Assembly: GCA_947247005.1 (NCBI GenBank)
Contig: OX365950.1
Coordinates: 10,986,720-11,050,719, forward strand
DNA length: 64,000 bases
Direction: 5' to 3'
Source of the DNA: Spisula solida
Taxonomy: Eukaryota > Mollusca > Bivalvia > Venerida > Mactridae
Made by a program: the position numbers and the translations under genes
Notes under the pieces: model-generated
What the model was told of the DNA's origin: nothing
What the model saw: the letters and a program-made list of their open reading frames with translations, nothing else
The model's database searches: none
Shown here: one piece after another, positions 11,757-23,400 of the stretch
Position numbering within the stretch: position 1 is the stretch's first letter
Layout of the letters: every line of letters starts with the position of its first letter

Positions 11757-13436
11757 TTTCTTCTTCTTCTTCTTCTTCAAATATTGTGCAGCGCTCCTCT
11801 GGAGCATTGTCGCACATGGTGACTATGTACAAATGCGTAAGGGAAAAACGCAGTGAAAGCTGGTTAAAAACGGATAAAAACATGCTGCTCCAGAGTTACG
11901 GCATTGGAGCGCCCATCCTAGCCTTGAAGGCTTCTAGTGATGGGGCGGTGATGATCACATCTGGTAGATTGTTCCAGATGCGGATGCCAGAAGGGAAGAA
12001 GGAATGTCTGTAGGCGTTGACACTGGCAAATGGTACCAAGAATCGGTTGGCGTGGCCTCTTGTATGAACTCCTGCTGGGATGAGTAGTTGTTGAGCGTGG
12101 ACATCCACTAGGTTGTTGACGATTCTGTACATCATGGCAGCCTTGGTGTGTTGGCGCCGGGCCTCTAGTGGTACCCAGTCAAGGTCCTTCATCATGGATG
12201 TAACGCTGCTGGTCTGTCTGTAGTCTCCTGTACAGAATCGAGCAGCTCTTCTTTGTACACCCTCGATTTTGTTGATATTGGCCCTAGTATGTGGATCCCA
12301 TATTGAGGATGCGTACTCCAGTTGTGGTCTAACTAGAGACTTGTAACAAGTGGCCTTGACATCTCGTGGGCAGGAGCTCAAGTTTCTGCGAAGGAAGGCA
12401 GTGGTGTTGTTTGCCTTCTTGGCTGTCGCATCAATGTGGCTGTTCCAGGACAGTGTCTTGTCGAATGTGACGCCCAGGTACTTCGCCTTGTTTGTTTCTT
12501 GGAGGGTATGGCCGTGTATGGAGTATGATCCGGCGATGATATTCCGCTTGTTGGTAATTCGGATCATTTCGCATTTCTCAGGGTTGAAGGCCATCTGCCA
12601 GTCCCGCTCCCATTCTTGTAGGTGGTCCAGATCTTCTTGTAGGCGTGCAGTGGATGAAGTCCTACCTGGCAAGTCATTGATGTATACTAGGAATAGGAGC
12701 GGTCCTAGCACGGTCCCCTGTGGCACTCCGGATGTTACTGGAGCTGAACGAGATGTTTTCCCATCCAGTGCGACTTGCTGTTGTCTGTTGGCGAGGAAGC
12801 TATCAATCCATCCTAGAGTTTTACCCCTGATACCGTAGTGGTCGAGTTTAGCTGAAAGTCGTCGATGGGGTACCTTGTCGAACGCCTTCGAGAAGTCTAG
12901 TAGAATGGCGTCGATCTGTTGCTTGTGGTTGAGACCTGCTGCTAAGTCCTGGACGGTGTTGATGAGTTGGGACTCACATGACCTCTTCTTCCGAAAGCCA
13001 TGTTGCTGATCGGAGAGGATGTTATTGTCGTCAAGGAACTTCATAATGTGGCTGTGTATTATGTGCTCCATTAACTTGCAGCAGATAGATGTAAGCGAGA
13101 CTGGTCTGTAGTTGGCTGGTTTACTCTTGTCGCCTTTCTTGAATATGGGAGTGACTAGTGCATTCTTCCAGTCGTCTGGTACCTGGGATTGGTCGTGGGA
13201 GGCTTGGAAAATGAGAGTGAGGGCTGGCGCTATCGAGGGTGCCATCTCCTTGAGGAACTTAGATGAAATCTGGTCTGGTCCTGTTGCCTTGTGTGGGTTG
13301 AGGTCCTCAGCAAGTTTTCTGACTCCATTGACGTGGATCGTAAGGATCGTTTCTTCCAAAACATTTTCCTGCTGATTTTGATAAACAGGTCTTGCTGACC
13401 TGTCACCACTCCTACCTTCACAGTGACAGTCATTAG
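11757..13436 (-). mobile_element. dead non-LTR retrotransposon (jockey/CR1-like), copy 2
   Basis: One 487-residue frame (11896-13359) spans much of ORF2: 'LNPHKATGPDQIS', 'FKKGDKSKPANYRPVSLTS', 'HGFRKKRSCESQL', 'LLDFSKAFDKVPH', 'GVPQGTVLGPLLFLVYINDL', then the thumb and C-terminal segment ending 'SFFPSGIRIWNNLPD'. The frame is open, but the segment that should contain the FADD catalytic box is missing: 'INDLP' runs straight into 'GRTSSTARLQEDLDHLQEW', a deletion of roughly 28 residues compared with copy 1. The element therefore cannot encode active RT. The endonuclease half is absent (5' truncation near 13436). The 3' end is a (TTC)n run at about 11757-11777, GAA repeats on the element's strand. 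Confidence 0.88.
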
Positions 13437-13444
13437 CCTGATTT

Positions 13445-13460
13445 GGGGGGGGGGGGGGGG
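13445..13460. repeat. poly-G tract
   Basis: An uninterrupted run of 16 G residues just beyond the 5'-truncated end of LINE copy 2. It is quadruplex-prone, and its length in the assembly may be unreliable. Confidence 0.85.
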
Positions 13461-13551
13461 CTCAAATTAAAAAGGACATTGTCCTTTCAGTCTAACTTAT
13501 GTAGTAGTCTGTATAGGATTTAATTACTAACAGGGAGAAACTTGTGTAGGC

Positions 13552-13640
13552 AGCCGTCTAGCTCAGTCGGTAGAGCATTCGACCTGTAAGTGAAGGGTCC
13601 CGGGTTCGAGCCCCGGTCTGGTTGCACATTTTTCTCACCT
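13552..13640 (+). mobile_element. tRNA-derived SINE head (or degraded tRNA gene)
   Basis: A-box-like TAGCTCAGTCGGTAGAGC and B-box-like GGGTTCGAGCCCC are spaced as in a tRNA, with a good D stem and T stem. The anticodon loop reads CCTGTAA (Thr-like TGT) but lacks the near-universal U33, has an A-G mismatch in the stem, and the acceptor stem pairs only with a shifted register. It continues into CTGGTTGCACATTTTTCTCACC, typical of a SINE body rather than a tRNA 3' end. I call it a SINE head rather than a working tRNA. Confidence 0.6.
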
Positions 13641-13959
13641 GGTTGCATACAGAGCCCAAGATCATGCTATAGGTATAAGACCATGGCATGACCCAGTTGC
13701 CTAACCAAAGCGCTACCAAATAGCGCTATTTAGCCCTTTTATACTACTAACTAAGCAACGGCCCGCTACCAGCTGACCAGTGAGCAGTGTTCACCAATAG
13801 CATGCAGGGCTGTATCCAGAGGAGGTTGAAATGGTGGGGGGCTGAGATGGGATGGGAATGGAAGTGGTGTCCCATTCAGGTGAAGATTTTATCAATGTTT
13901 GATGTAAAATGGTGCAATTTCCTGCATCATTCAGTTTTACCATTCTAACATTAATTATA
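13641..13959. other. SINE body and spacer, no gene seen
   Basis: The left part may be the body of the tRNA-derived repeat (AGCGCTACCAAATAGCGCTA near 13708 is a small palindrome). No coding frame is supported. Confidence 0.35.
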
Positions 13960-15764
13960 GGCCTAAAAAAAAAGAGGTTTGTTTTCGGTTACCCGACCGA
14001 CCGTGTATTTTAACCCCCGACTCAAAAGTTTTAATGTACCAAAATCGGCAACGCGTAATTAAGCGTATTTTGATGCTTACTTTTTAATTAGACGCGTAAA
14101 GTTACCGATCTACGAATTTTCAGGACGCGCCGTTTTTCTATCGCACCCGTTTGACCTTGGGTCATAAATTCGTCGCATACGCTGTATTCTATCCAACATC
14201 AGTTGTTTCGAGTAATTGACAGACGAGAGGCGGAGTTAATTACCCGTTAACCAATCAGCGTTCACAAGTCAGCATCAGGAACATTTGATTGACGTGTCGC
14301 GATAATCTTGAGTAAAGCCATATATTGTGTTATTACAAACCGTCATGTAAACATGTACGCTTTAATTGATCTATCGATTCAACTATCCAATTTATTTGAT
14401 TGCCGTCTGATGATTATTATAATTACGATATTTGTCGTACTTGGTAATCGTTATTGTTGTATACGCGTATTAATTTTGAAAACATAGAAATGATGACTCA
14501 AAAGTCAAAACGAATGTATCTACAATTTGCAGTGCAAATATCAAGTTTTCAAGGAATATATACCTTGTAATTCATATTCCGTGTAATTCATATTCCGTGC
14601 ATTAAATTCCCAGATAAAACATATCACAACAATCCAACAAACTTATGCCAAAAGTGTTAGTCGTCAGTTTCATCAAACGCGTGAGTGGCGTCAATCTCTA
14701 CGCTAAGGACCTTTGATGTAACCGACGCGCGGTTCACTTCAAAGACTTGGTGGTCTTTGATCGTGCGGCATGCGAATTTTGTCCGGTAAATTGTGTTTGA
14801 TATACGTGTGTTAAATTTATGAAATTGTTACCGATTGGAGTGATGCAGCGGACATTATTTCTGCATATTACAGAGAATGATTTGGTCACTCGCAAACATT
14901 AAAATCGTGTATTTGGTGAAATGTTCGGAAGCATTAAATGGCGCTGATATTATTCGAGTTTTTAACAAATTTAATGCCATTCAAATATTAGCATACGCGT
15001 AGACGATAGAGACTACGGAAACGGTGCACTATGGTTTTTACCATGTAAACAAACGATGAAACATGGCAAGTTCATTGATTGCCGTTAGATTGAACAAATG
15101 GCGATATATTTGTATACATTTCACACTATTAACACCCAACAAATAATAACATTTATTATATACCTAGCAATGTATTGTCACGAATACAGGCCAAATCGCG
15201 CAGTGGAATACAACGCGACAGATTGCATTTTCCGTATTATACATGTCTGGTTTTCCGAATCCGTATCATGCATGTCTGACGTGTTATATGCCGAACATAT
15301 ACCAACGTCAATGACGTCACGACGTAAACAATTGCCTTTTTATGAATGGGCGTCGCGTTATATGCCCAAAATATGCCGAAGTTCATGACGTCAATGTATA
15401 CACATCAAACGCATTTTCGCGCGTAAAAGCGCTTTTTTCACTTTTGAAGGTATATAATTAAAGGAATATCACTGCAGTTGTGTTGATCCGTTAAGCCGTA
15501 TTACCTCTCGTTGCTTGCGCCATACCGCCATACGACATTACACAAGCAACTCGAGGTAATACGGCCCAACGGATCAACACACTGCAGTGATATTCCGTAT
15601 TTAAAAGCATGGTGCAGGAACAGGAGTATACAAATTCTTTGATTCTGATAGTCAATATCAATACTGCCACCTAGTGTTGACAAAAAAAAAAAAAAAAAAA
15701 TCGACCTACCGACCCATGTTTTTTTGGGCATGTAACCAGAAACAAACCTCTTTTTTTTTTGGCC
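13960..15764. mobile_element. 1.3-kb non-autonomous DNA element, copy 2, with nested insertion
   Basis: Same family as 1369-2690: left end GGCCTAAAAAAAA then GAGGTTTG, right end CAAACCTC, T run, GGCC. The two copies are nearly collinear, including the CCGACCGACCGT start, the 'CAAAGACTTGGTGGTCTTTG' palindrome and the GCATGGTGCAGG right segment. A small tandem duplication (CATATTCCGTG, near 14573-14597) and a 443 bp insertion (15156-15598) account for the extra length. No transposase is present. Confidence 0.8.
15156..15598. mobile_element. 443-bp insertion nested in the 1.3-kb element
   Basis: Comparison with copy 1 shows this block is extra: copy 1 reads straight through ATTTA at this point, while here ATTTA flanks both sides (15151-15155 and 15599-15603), so the target duplication is ATTTA or a shorter part of it. 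The right third is a strong hairpin: GGAATATCACTGCAG at 15463 pairs with CTGCAGTGATATTCC at 15582, with further pairing through GGTAATACGG. The left part carries several TGACGTCA (CRE-like) sites near 15309 and 15387. The termini are not inverted repeats of each other, so the superfamily is uncertain. Confidence 0.7.
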
Positions 15765-16326
15765 TTATTAACAGGCCTGCCATAATAAAATCATGCAAAG
15801 CCTGCAATTCTAGCAAATTCAATATTCTGCGCTAACGCCCAAGTCGGTTAGTGCGCGAACTGCCAATTAAAGGTCCTTCAAGCATTCTAACCGCCTATTT
15901 AAAACAACTTCATTTAATTAGATGCCATGTAATGTTGTTGAAGTAAATGTACCAATGTTGTCAATAAGTGACCATTATGCTGTAAGTTTTACTCGAAAAT
16001 TAAAGATGAATTCACAAAATGGTCCTCAACACAAATCAATTAAATACAGATCACATAAACAATTCAATGAAGATGATTTCAGTAACAGTCTCAATATACA
16101 ACCCTGGTCAGTCTTAGAATCCTTTGATGACCCAGATGATGCAATTGATTGTTTCAATAAATTATTCCTAGACGTGTTAAATGAACACGCGCCAGAAAAA
16201 CAAAAAAGAGTAAAACATCAAAATCAGCCAGACTGGTTCAATAATAAAATATCCGAAACCATTAAAGCTAGAGACAAAGCAAAACAAACAGGTGATAGCA
16301 CCTTATTTAAAGAATTAAGGGGAAAG

Positions 16327-17135
16327 TAGGGCTGTTGCGAGTATTCGGGTACTCGGATATCCACGATTTGAGCTAGAAAATTGAGTACAAGTATTCGTCA
16401 TCTCCGAGATCGTTGGATCGCGATCTTTGATATAAATACCTACCCTATACAGATTTATTTTAAATTCGTTACCTCAAATCGTTTACAAGATAACATTGAG
16501 ACAAAACACTGACAGTAAACAAGAGAGCATCCTTTATTTGCAATTCGAAAGTAAACTTGTACTTTAAGTAAAGCTAGCAACATCATTACATTCGAATAAT
16601 TTATGGTCGGACAAAGTCTCGTTTATTAAAGTAACAAACTAGAAATGAAACATAAATTTATAATTCAATAAAATAATTTACGTCATATCTTGATAACTAA
16701 GTACATTTAGTTAATTGTCCATACGACAAACGAGTCTGCAATGGCTTAACGAACGTTTCGAAATCTACCAGGCAAGTTCACATCGAAGGCGTTGCTGAAT
16801 ACTTAGGTATTTCCATTGATGATGATAAGAAGGCAGTATGCAAAAACTGTCTAAATGTATCATTAACTAGTCATTGGGGTGAGAAGACGTTGTAAACTTG
16901 TTTTTGTCGCTATGTGATAACAGATTATTCGTTTTAAATGTCTTCATGCACCCTTGTACATGTACGTACAATATTGTTTCACAAGGTATGTGATGTTATT
17001 AAAGTAAAAAGTCTCTATGGCAGTCTTTGTCTTCATGGCTTATATTACTGCTGATTTGTGGGTCTATCTGTGAATCGCACACCCCGACTCGTGGATCGAA
17101 TCGGATCGGCACTTACCTGACGATCTACAGCCCTA
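16327..17135. mobile_element. hAT-type DNA transposon remnant, 809 bp
   Basis: Terminal inverted repeats TAGGGCTGT at the left and ACAGCCCTA at the right are flanked by an exact 8-bp target-site duplication GGGGAAAG (16319-16326 and 17136-17143). An 8-bp duplication with TAGGG-type ends is the hAT hallmark. Removing the element restores the reading frame of the host LINE, which fixes the boundaries. Inside is a short BED zinc-finger-like remnant at 16791-16895; no transposase catalytic domain remains, so it is non-autonomous. It is younger than the LINE it interrupts. Confidence 0.92.
16791..16895 (+). pseudogene. BED-type zinc-finger remnant of a hAT transposase
   Basis: An in-frame stretch reads 'VAEYLGISIDDDKKAVCKNC', followed by 'LNVSLTSHW' and a stop at 16893-16895. 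This fits the first half of a BED finger (aromatic residue, then CxxC); the distal His pair is not visible. BED fingers are the N-terminal DNA-binding domain of many hAT transposases, consistent with the surrounding element. No start codon or following transposase domain is present. Confidence 0.55.
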
Positions 17136-19518
17136 GGGGAAAGGTTAAGGGTTTGTCATTTGATGCAAAAAAGTCTTTCTATTCAAGTGCAATAAACGAA
17201 AACAAAAATAATCCCAAAATTCTATGGAAAAACCTTAAAGATCTTTCTGGTAAAACATCAAGTCATCAATCAAAAATCATTCAAGATGAAAATGGAAACC
17301 CAATTACTGAGGCATTAAAAACAGCGGAAGAATTCAACAACTATTTTTCCAGTGTCTTCAAGAAAGCCCCTTCTATTGATAACAATAATTATGATTTTAA
17401 TAAAATAATTGATTTTGTAAATAAAAATCTAAAAAGTGAGCAAGAATTTGTAATACCAGGAATCTCACTAGAGTTCCTAGAAAAAGAACTAAAATCTCTT
17501 GACCCTGGTAAATCCACAGGAATTGATGGTATTGGGCCCCGGTGAGATTTCTTAAGATAGGGTATGACATAATATCTAAACCATTACAAAACATTATAAA
17601 TCTTTGCATCTGTAAATCAATATATCCAGCATCATTTAAAATGGCAAAAATTACACCCATTTTCAAAAAAGGATCAAAATCAGAAGTAAGCAACTACAGA
17701 CCTATTTCTATTCTACCAGTTCTCTCAATAATATTTGAAAGACATGTCTCTAATCACTTAAAACTATTTCTTGATAAAAATGATCTTATAAGTAGTCATC
17801 AATCGGGTTTCCGAAAATTCCACTCATGTGAGACAACACTCACAAATATAATAGACAATTGGATTGACTCTATAAATGATCATGAAGTTGTTGGAACTGT
17901 GTTCCTCGATCTAACTAAAGCATTTGACTCAAGAAATTAGAGTGTTGTAAATTAAGCCCTAAAACAATTAAGTGGTTCTCATCATACTTAACAGACCGTT
18001 AACAAAAAGTTAGCATATCAGGTCAGTTATCAGATGCCAAGGGTATAAATGCAGGAGTCCCACAAGGATCAGTTTTAGGACCCTTACTCTTCATTATCTA
18101 CATAAATGATCTTCCCCTCTATCAACATAATAATACAAAAATCGACATGTTTGCTGATGACACTACACTGTCGGCTTCAGATAAAACATTCAGCGATGTA
18201 AACGCATCCCTACAAGAGCAAGTTAACATCACTGAAACATGGTGTACACAGAACGCCATGATACCAAATGCCCAAAAAACTAAAGTTATGTATGTTGCTG
18301 CATCTCACCAAAAACTTAAAGACATAGCTGAACATGATGATTCAAATATAACTCTTAACAATCAAGTTCTTTCAAATTCAAAAGAAGAAAAGCTGCTTGG
18401 TATCTTTATAGACCAAACTCTAACATGGAAAAAACAAGTTGATCATGTTCTTAAAAAATGTAATCTCTACTATACTTACTACTTCGCATCTGACATTGTC
18501 TTAATATAGATTCTCGTAAACTGTTCTTCAATGCTTATATCCTGCCCCACCTTGACTATTGCTGTACAATTTGGGGGTCATGTGCCAAAGAACTTAGAGA
18601 TAAACTTTACAATTTTCAAAAAAGGGCAGCTAGAGTAATTATGGATAAACCACATGACCATCCATCAGAAGAACTGTTCATTTAACTAAATTGAATGACA
18701 ATTCATGAAAGAATAATATATAAAAAAGCTGTTTTAATGTATAACTTGATGCAAAATAAAGTCCCAAAATATCTGAGTGATAAATTTGTGTTAAAATCTA
18801 ATCCTGGACTAAGATCAACAACGAATGAAGAGTTGGTTGTACCACACCCCAACATGGAATTCTTTAAGAAATCTTTTTCCTATTCAGGAGCATCTATTTG
18901 GAATAATATTCCATTATATATTAGACAGGCAGAGAACATAAGTTCTTTTATTAGACAATTCTTGGTATGGAAACGCAATACTACATAATAATCTATGCAT
19001 ACATATCTCAATGTTAAAATACAAAAATATTTCGCCATTGTGCCTTTTTTGTTAAACTTTGTTCATTTTGTATGCGTCATTCTGCAATTTCGTAGTCCAG
19101 CACAAGGCTGCTTAAATTGTATCTTTCAAAATTGCATGTGCATTATATATATGTTGTAGATTGTCCTTGTGGTGTGTAATGTCCGGTTGTTATTTTCTTG
19201 TCACCTAGCTCTCGTTCCGTTTTAGTTTGACTGACTGAGGCGGCAGACTTTCGGGACGGGATGCCGTGTTTTTGTAGTGGCTAGATTTTTATATTGGACA
19301 GTGTCTGTGCCGCCTATATGTTTTCTGTGCCCGGCTGGTTAGGCTGAGTGCTGCCTTCCCTGTCTGACTTAATATTATCGTTTTTATATATAATATATAC
19401 ATATTGAATAGCACTTTTGTTCACAGTTGTTTATTGATTTTGTATGTGTACTAGGCTATTTAATTATAGGTTAACGTTTTAAACAATACTTGAGTATCCT
19501 ATATTGTAAAGTATATTG

Positions 19519-19953
19519 AAGTTCCGCTAATAAGACCAGTCAAAAAGGTGGTCTTAATAGCGAATCGGTCTTATTAGCGGACCTTTTTATGCCCCCGTAT
19601 CGATAGATCAGGAGGCATATAGTGATTCACCTGTCCGTCCGTCCGTTCGTCCGTCCGTCCTGGTTAACCCAAATTGACCGTTTCTTCTAGCATTAATATG
19701 GCTTGCTACAAAGCTTTTATACTTGCATGGATGTTGTATATGAACACTCTCCACACACCTGTATCACCTAACCCCATTTTGACCTTCACCTTGACCTAAT
19801 TTTGGACTTATTTATAGACAAGGCTTCCACAGGGGGCATAAGCGTTTATTGAACGCAGTCTTGTTTGTTCTAAATTTAATACATTGGGACCTTAAACTGG
19901 CAACAATCTGCATGATTTCAAAATACTCAAAGTGGTCTTATTAGCGGAACTTT
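19519..19953. mobile_element. inverted-repeat DNA element with nested 'ATGCCCCC' repeat
   Basis: GTTCCGCTAATAAGACCA at 19521 is the inverse of TGGTCTTATTAGCGGAAC at 19933. Internal copies of GGTCTTATTAGCGGACC lie near 19569. The middle (about 19588-19868) is a member of a dispersed family that starts TTTATGCCC, contains GTCCGTCCGTCC and ends GCGTTTATTGAACGCAGTCT; relatives are at 38440-39215 and, as tails, at 24592-24630 and 36880-36920. Confidence 0.7.
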
Positions 19954-20012
19954 ACTGTATAACACCAAATATGTTATCTACTATAAATAAAGTCGTTACT
20001 TACTTACTTACT

Positions 20013-20390
20013 AGATAATCATAAAAGTCATGTCATTAGTTGTTTTTGTAGACGAGCACTACTAAACGCTTTCTTATGCAACAGACTGCTTTGGTAGCGT
20101 TTTGCTGCGCAACAGTCTGCTATCTGGGAGCGCTACCATCTGTCAATTGGCATTTGAGTGCTAATTTAAATTTTACAGACTTGTCTTAGATCATTGTTAG
20201 ATGAAATGATGACTCTTGAAAGACAAAACTCAACCAAATGATCTTGTGACAGTCTGACTAAGGTTTAGCTAATACTCATTTAAAATCGTAATTAAACTTC
20301 TGTTTGGTGTTAAATTTGATTTATTTTTTGTTGAATTTACAGCATTCTGCGGAAGTTATAATAAACCCTAGATATAACTATAAATTTCAG
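20013..20390. other. upstream of GOLGA1 coding start, no gene seen
   Basis: This stretch ends in a 3' splice site (ATAAATTTCAG at 20380-20390), so it is at least partly a 5' UTR intron of GOLGA1. The non-coding first exon and promoter were not found. Confidence 0.4.
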
Positions 20391-20413
20391 GTATTTCCCA
20401 TGAAGGACCAACA

Positions 20414-23400
20414 ATGTTTGCCAAATTAAAGGAGAAGATACAGAAAGAAGGTGGAAATGTTACGGAGGTGGATAAAAGTCTGTCTCCCTTACCGGGTCAT
20501 GCAAGTCCACGTAAAGTTAGTCTCACAGGTATTGTGATATTTTCAAAATGATAATCTGTCAACCTTGTTTACTTAGTTATAAGTGTCATAGTACGGATAT
20601 TTAGATGTGATTCTAACCTTTATGCAATTTTTTGGCTTTGACTGAGGTTTGTGTATTTTATTTGGTATAGCTCATTTTCATACTTGCATACAAGCCCAAT
20701 TGCTTTTTTCAAAGCTACACTAACAAAGTTCCAACTACATACTTCTCTATTTACAATAATAAGCTGCTAATACAGATTACAATCAGTGACCTTCTGTAAA
20801 ATATACATTCTAACATGACCGGTGATTTGCCTATATAGACAAAGAACAAATCATCACGTTGTACAAATGTATATCGGCCGATATACCGGCCGATATACAA
20901 TGAAAGTGACGTCATGCAGGTAAACAAGTAACCTAAGCAACATAGATCTCGCAAAATAACACTGGCTTTATATATAATTCCGGGTTTAAATCATGTTAGA
21001 ATCAAAATAAACTACGGCCTTCGTGGTTAATTCCTACGTGTCAGAACTCAAAACCATTGTATAACAGCCGGTATACAACGGTTTTTCATAGTTTATTTCT
21101 TAAGTATAACCTGGTTTATTGGCAACCTGTTCTTACCAGCAACCGTCTTAACCGGCATGGTTTGTCAGTCCCAGCAGAACTCCACTGTATTTCTATTAGA
21201 TGGACCCTTACTTTAACGGAACCTGCTGTATCCGTTATCCGGCATTGTTTGTCAGTCCCGACCATGATAAATAGTGTGTTTTGACACTTAATTAACCGGA
21301 ATTAAGGTTAATACTCAGAAGATGTGTTTCATCAGCAAATGTTTTTGCACATAATCTTTAAGAAAAACAAACAAACAACAATTAACAACTATTTTATGAC
21401 TAACTTACACCATTAGTACAATGCCATCATGTAAATACTAATGCCATTGGATACCTTTAATATTTGTTCATTTGTTATAATTTTGTCTTTATATAAGCAA
21501 TTATACAGTTATTTGTATTTCTATAAAACCTGGTTTGTCCGGCACACTGCTTTATCCGGCACACTTATCTGGTCCGATGGGATGCCAGATTAACCAGGTT
21601 ATACTGTATAAATAACAGTCTGACAGGTAGTATGAGAGTTTCAAAATAAGTAATCTACTGTCAACCCCTTTTCCTTAATTATAAGTGTCATAGTACACAG
21701 ATTTTGACGTGATTCTAACAGTTATGCATGAATATATTACAAGGTTTTTGCATTGAATGTATCAATGTCTGCAAGCAAAATTTGTGTAATATCGGTCCTT
21801 TAGATTTGTGTTTGCATTACTCCTCGAGCGTCTTCATGATCCTAGCAGCTTATTAAAATAAACACCCGGGGTTATTAGTAAAGACAAAATATCAGCAGTA
21901 ACTTAAGTTAAGCTAATAGAAGGTTGAGGATTAAGTTAAAATCTCCATGCTTTACTATGTGTAAGAGCCAATTGGAAAACAAGTATTGTTTACAAATTAT
22001 ATTTTATGGGATAATAGAGATAACACAACCAACAACTGATACACGTTTTATCGTAGGTCATCATTGTGTGTAACCGTGTAATATTGTTATCATTATACCC
22101 CCGCAAACAAAGTTTGAAGGGGGTATACTGGAGTCACCGTGTCTGTCGGTCGGGCGGGCGGTCGGGCGGTCGGTCTGTCTGTTAGCAAAATTGTGTCCGC
22201 TCTGTAACTTTGTCATTTCTTACTGGATTTTAAAATCTCTTGGTACAAATGTTCGCCACATCAAGACGATGTGTCATGCGCAAGACCCAGGTCCCTACCT
22301 CAAAGGTCAAGGTCACACTTGGAGGTCAAAGGTTAAAAGGCACAAAATTGTGTCTGCTCTGTTATGAACTATGTCATTTCTTATTGGATATTTATAATAC
22401 TTGGTACAAATGTTCACCACATATAGAGGGTGTGTCATGCACAAGAGCCAGGTCCCTACCTCAAAGGTCAAGGTCACACTTGGAGGTCAAAGGTTAAAAG
22501 GCACAAAATTGTGTCTGCTCTGTTATGAACTATGTCATTTCTTATTGGATATTTATAATACTTGGTACAAATGTTCACCACATCAAGAAGGTGTGTCATG
22601 CCCAAGACCCAGGTCCCTAGCTCAAAGGTCAAGGTCACACTTGGAGGTCAAAGGTTAAAAGGCACAAATAGGCATGTCATTTGTGTCCACTGTAACTTTG
22701 CCATTTCTTATTGGATATTTATGATACTTAGTACCACATCAAGACGATATGTCATGTGCAAGACCCAGGGCAAGGTCAAACTTAGAGGTCAAAGGTTATA
22801 TAGTCATGCAAGTCGTGTCCGCTCTGTAACTTTGTCGTTTCTTAGTGGATTTTAAAAGTGCTTGGTACAAATGTTTACCACATCAATAAAGTTTTTCTAA
22901 TTTTTTTTCCTATATTTTTTTTTCGAATTTCTTGTTGTTGTTTTTTATATAGATCTATTTTTTTTCGATTATTTTTTAATTTTTAAAAAAAAAGAAAAAT
23001 TTTCAATTTTTTTTGTAGGGTTTTTTTTTGTAGGGTTTTTTTTGCGGAAGACCTAGGTCCCTAGCTCAAAGGTCACTTAGAGGTCAAAAGTTATATAGTT
23101 ATGCATGTCGTGTTTCTTACTAGATTTTAAAAGATAAAAGTAACTATAAATTTAAATAATATTCCTGTGTCAAGCAGTGCTGCGGGGGTATGATTCATCA
23201 CTCCAGTGATAGTTCTAGTATTTCTTCAGTTTATATTTTATTTTATTAAGTAGTGCCACTGCAGAACAGGAAATAGTTTTGTATATTGAGTATTGCTAGA
23301 CATTTCACTGTCTGAAATATTTCATTCCGACCTGACGTTCAAACTTATGTTGATGTTTCAGGAAGTCCAGCCCAAAGTCCATTAAGTAAGGAGAAACAAG

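Larger units (their letters stand above)
15915..20012 (+). mobile_element. decayed non-LTR retrotransposon interrupted by a hAT-type element
   Basis: A 5'-truncated ORF2. The frame from 15922 begins at the end of the AP-endonuclease ('MLSISDHYAVSF'), passes through a linker, then RT blocks: 'LDPGKSTGIDGIG', 'SNYRPISILPVLSIIFERHV', 'HQSGFRKFHSCETTL', 'VFLDLTKAFDS', 'GVPQGSVLGPLLF' (about 18055) and 'MFADDTTLSAS' (about 18147). The C-terminal part ends near 18985. Lesions include an 809 bp insertion at 16327-17135, a frameshift near 17540, a stop near 17938, another after 18000, and frame changes near 18509 and 18680. A 3' region contains another small DNA element (19519-19953) and ends in ACTT repeats near 19995-20012, probably the LINE tail. 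It differs in sequence from the LINE family at 9.6-13.4 kb. Confidence 0.82.

Noticed and set aside
12350..12838. 162-codon plus-strand ORF
   Set aside because: It is the reverse-complement shadow of the minus-strand LINE ORF2.
13552..13627. functional tRNA-Thr gene
   Set aside because: U33 is missing, there are stem mismatches, the acceptor register is shifted and a SINE-like tail follows.
15098..15388. 96-codon ORF in the nested insertion
   Set aside because: It crosses the border between the 1.3-kb element and the 443-bp insertion, so it is accidental.
22240..22855. three repeated ORFs of 85-97 codons as a small gene family
   Set aside because: They are the same 161-bp tandem unit read in one frame; 161 is not a multiple of three, so the frames do not join, and the unit lies inside an inverted-end element.
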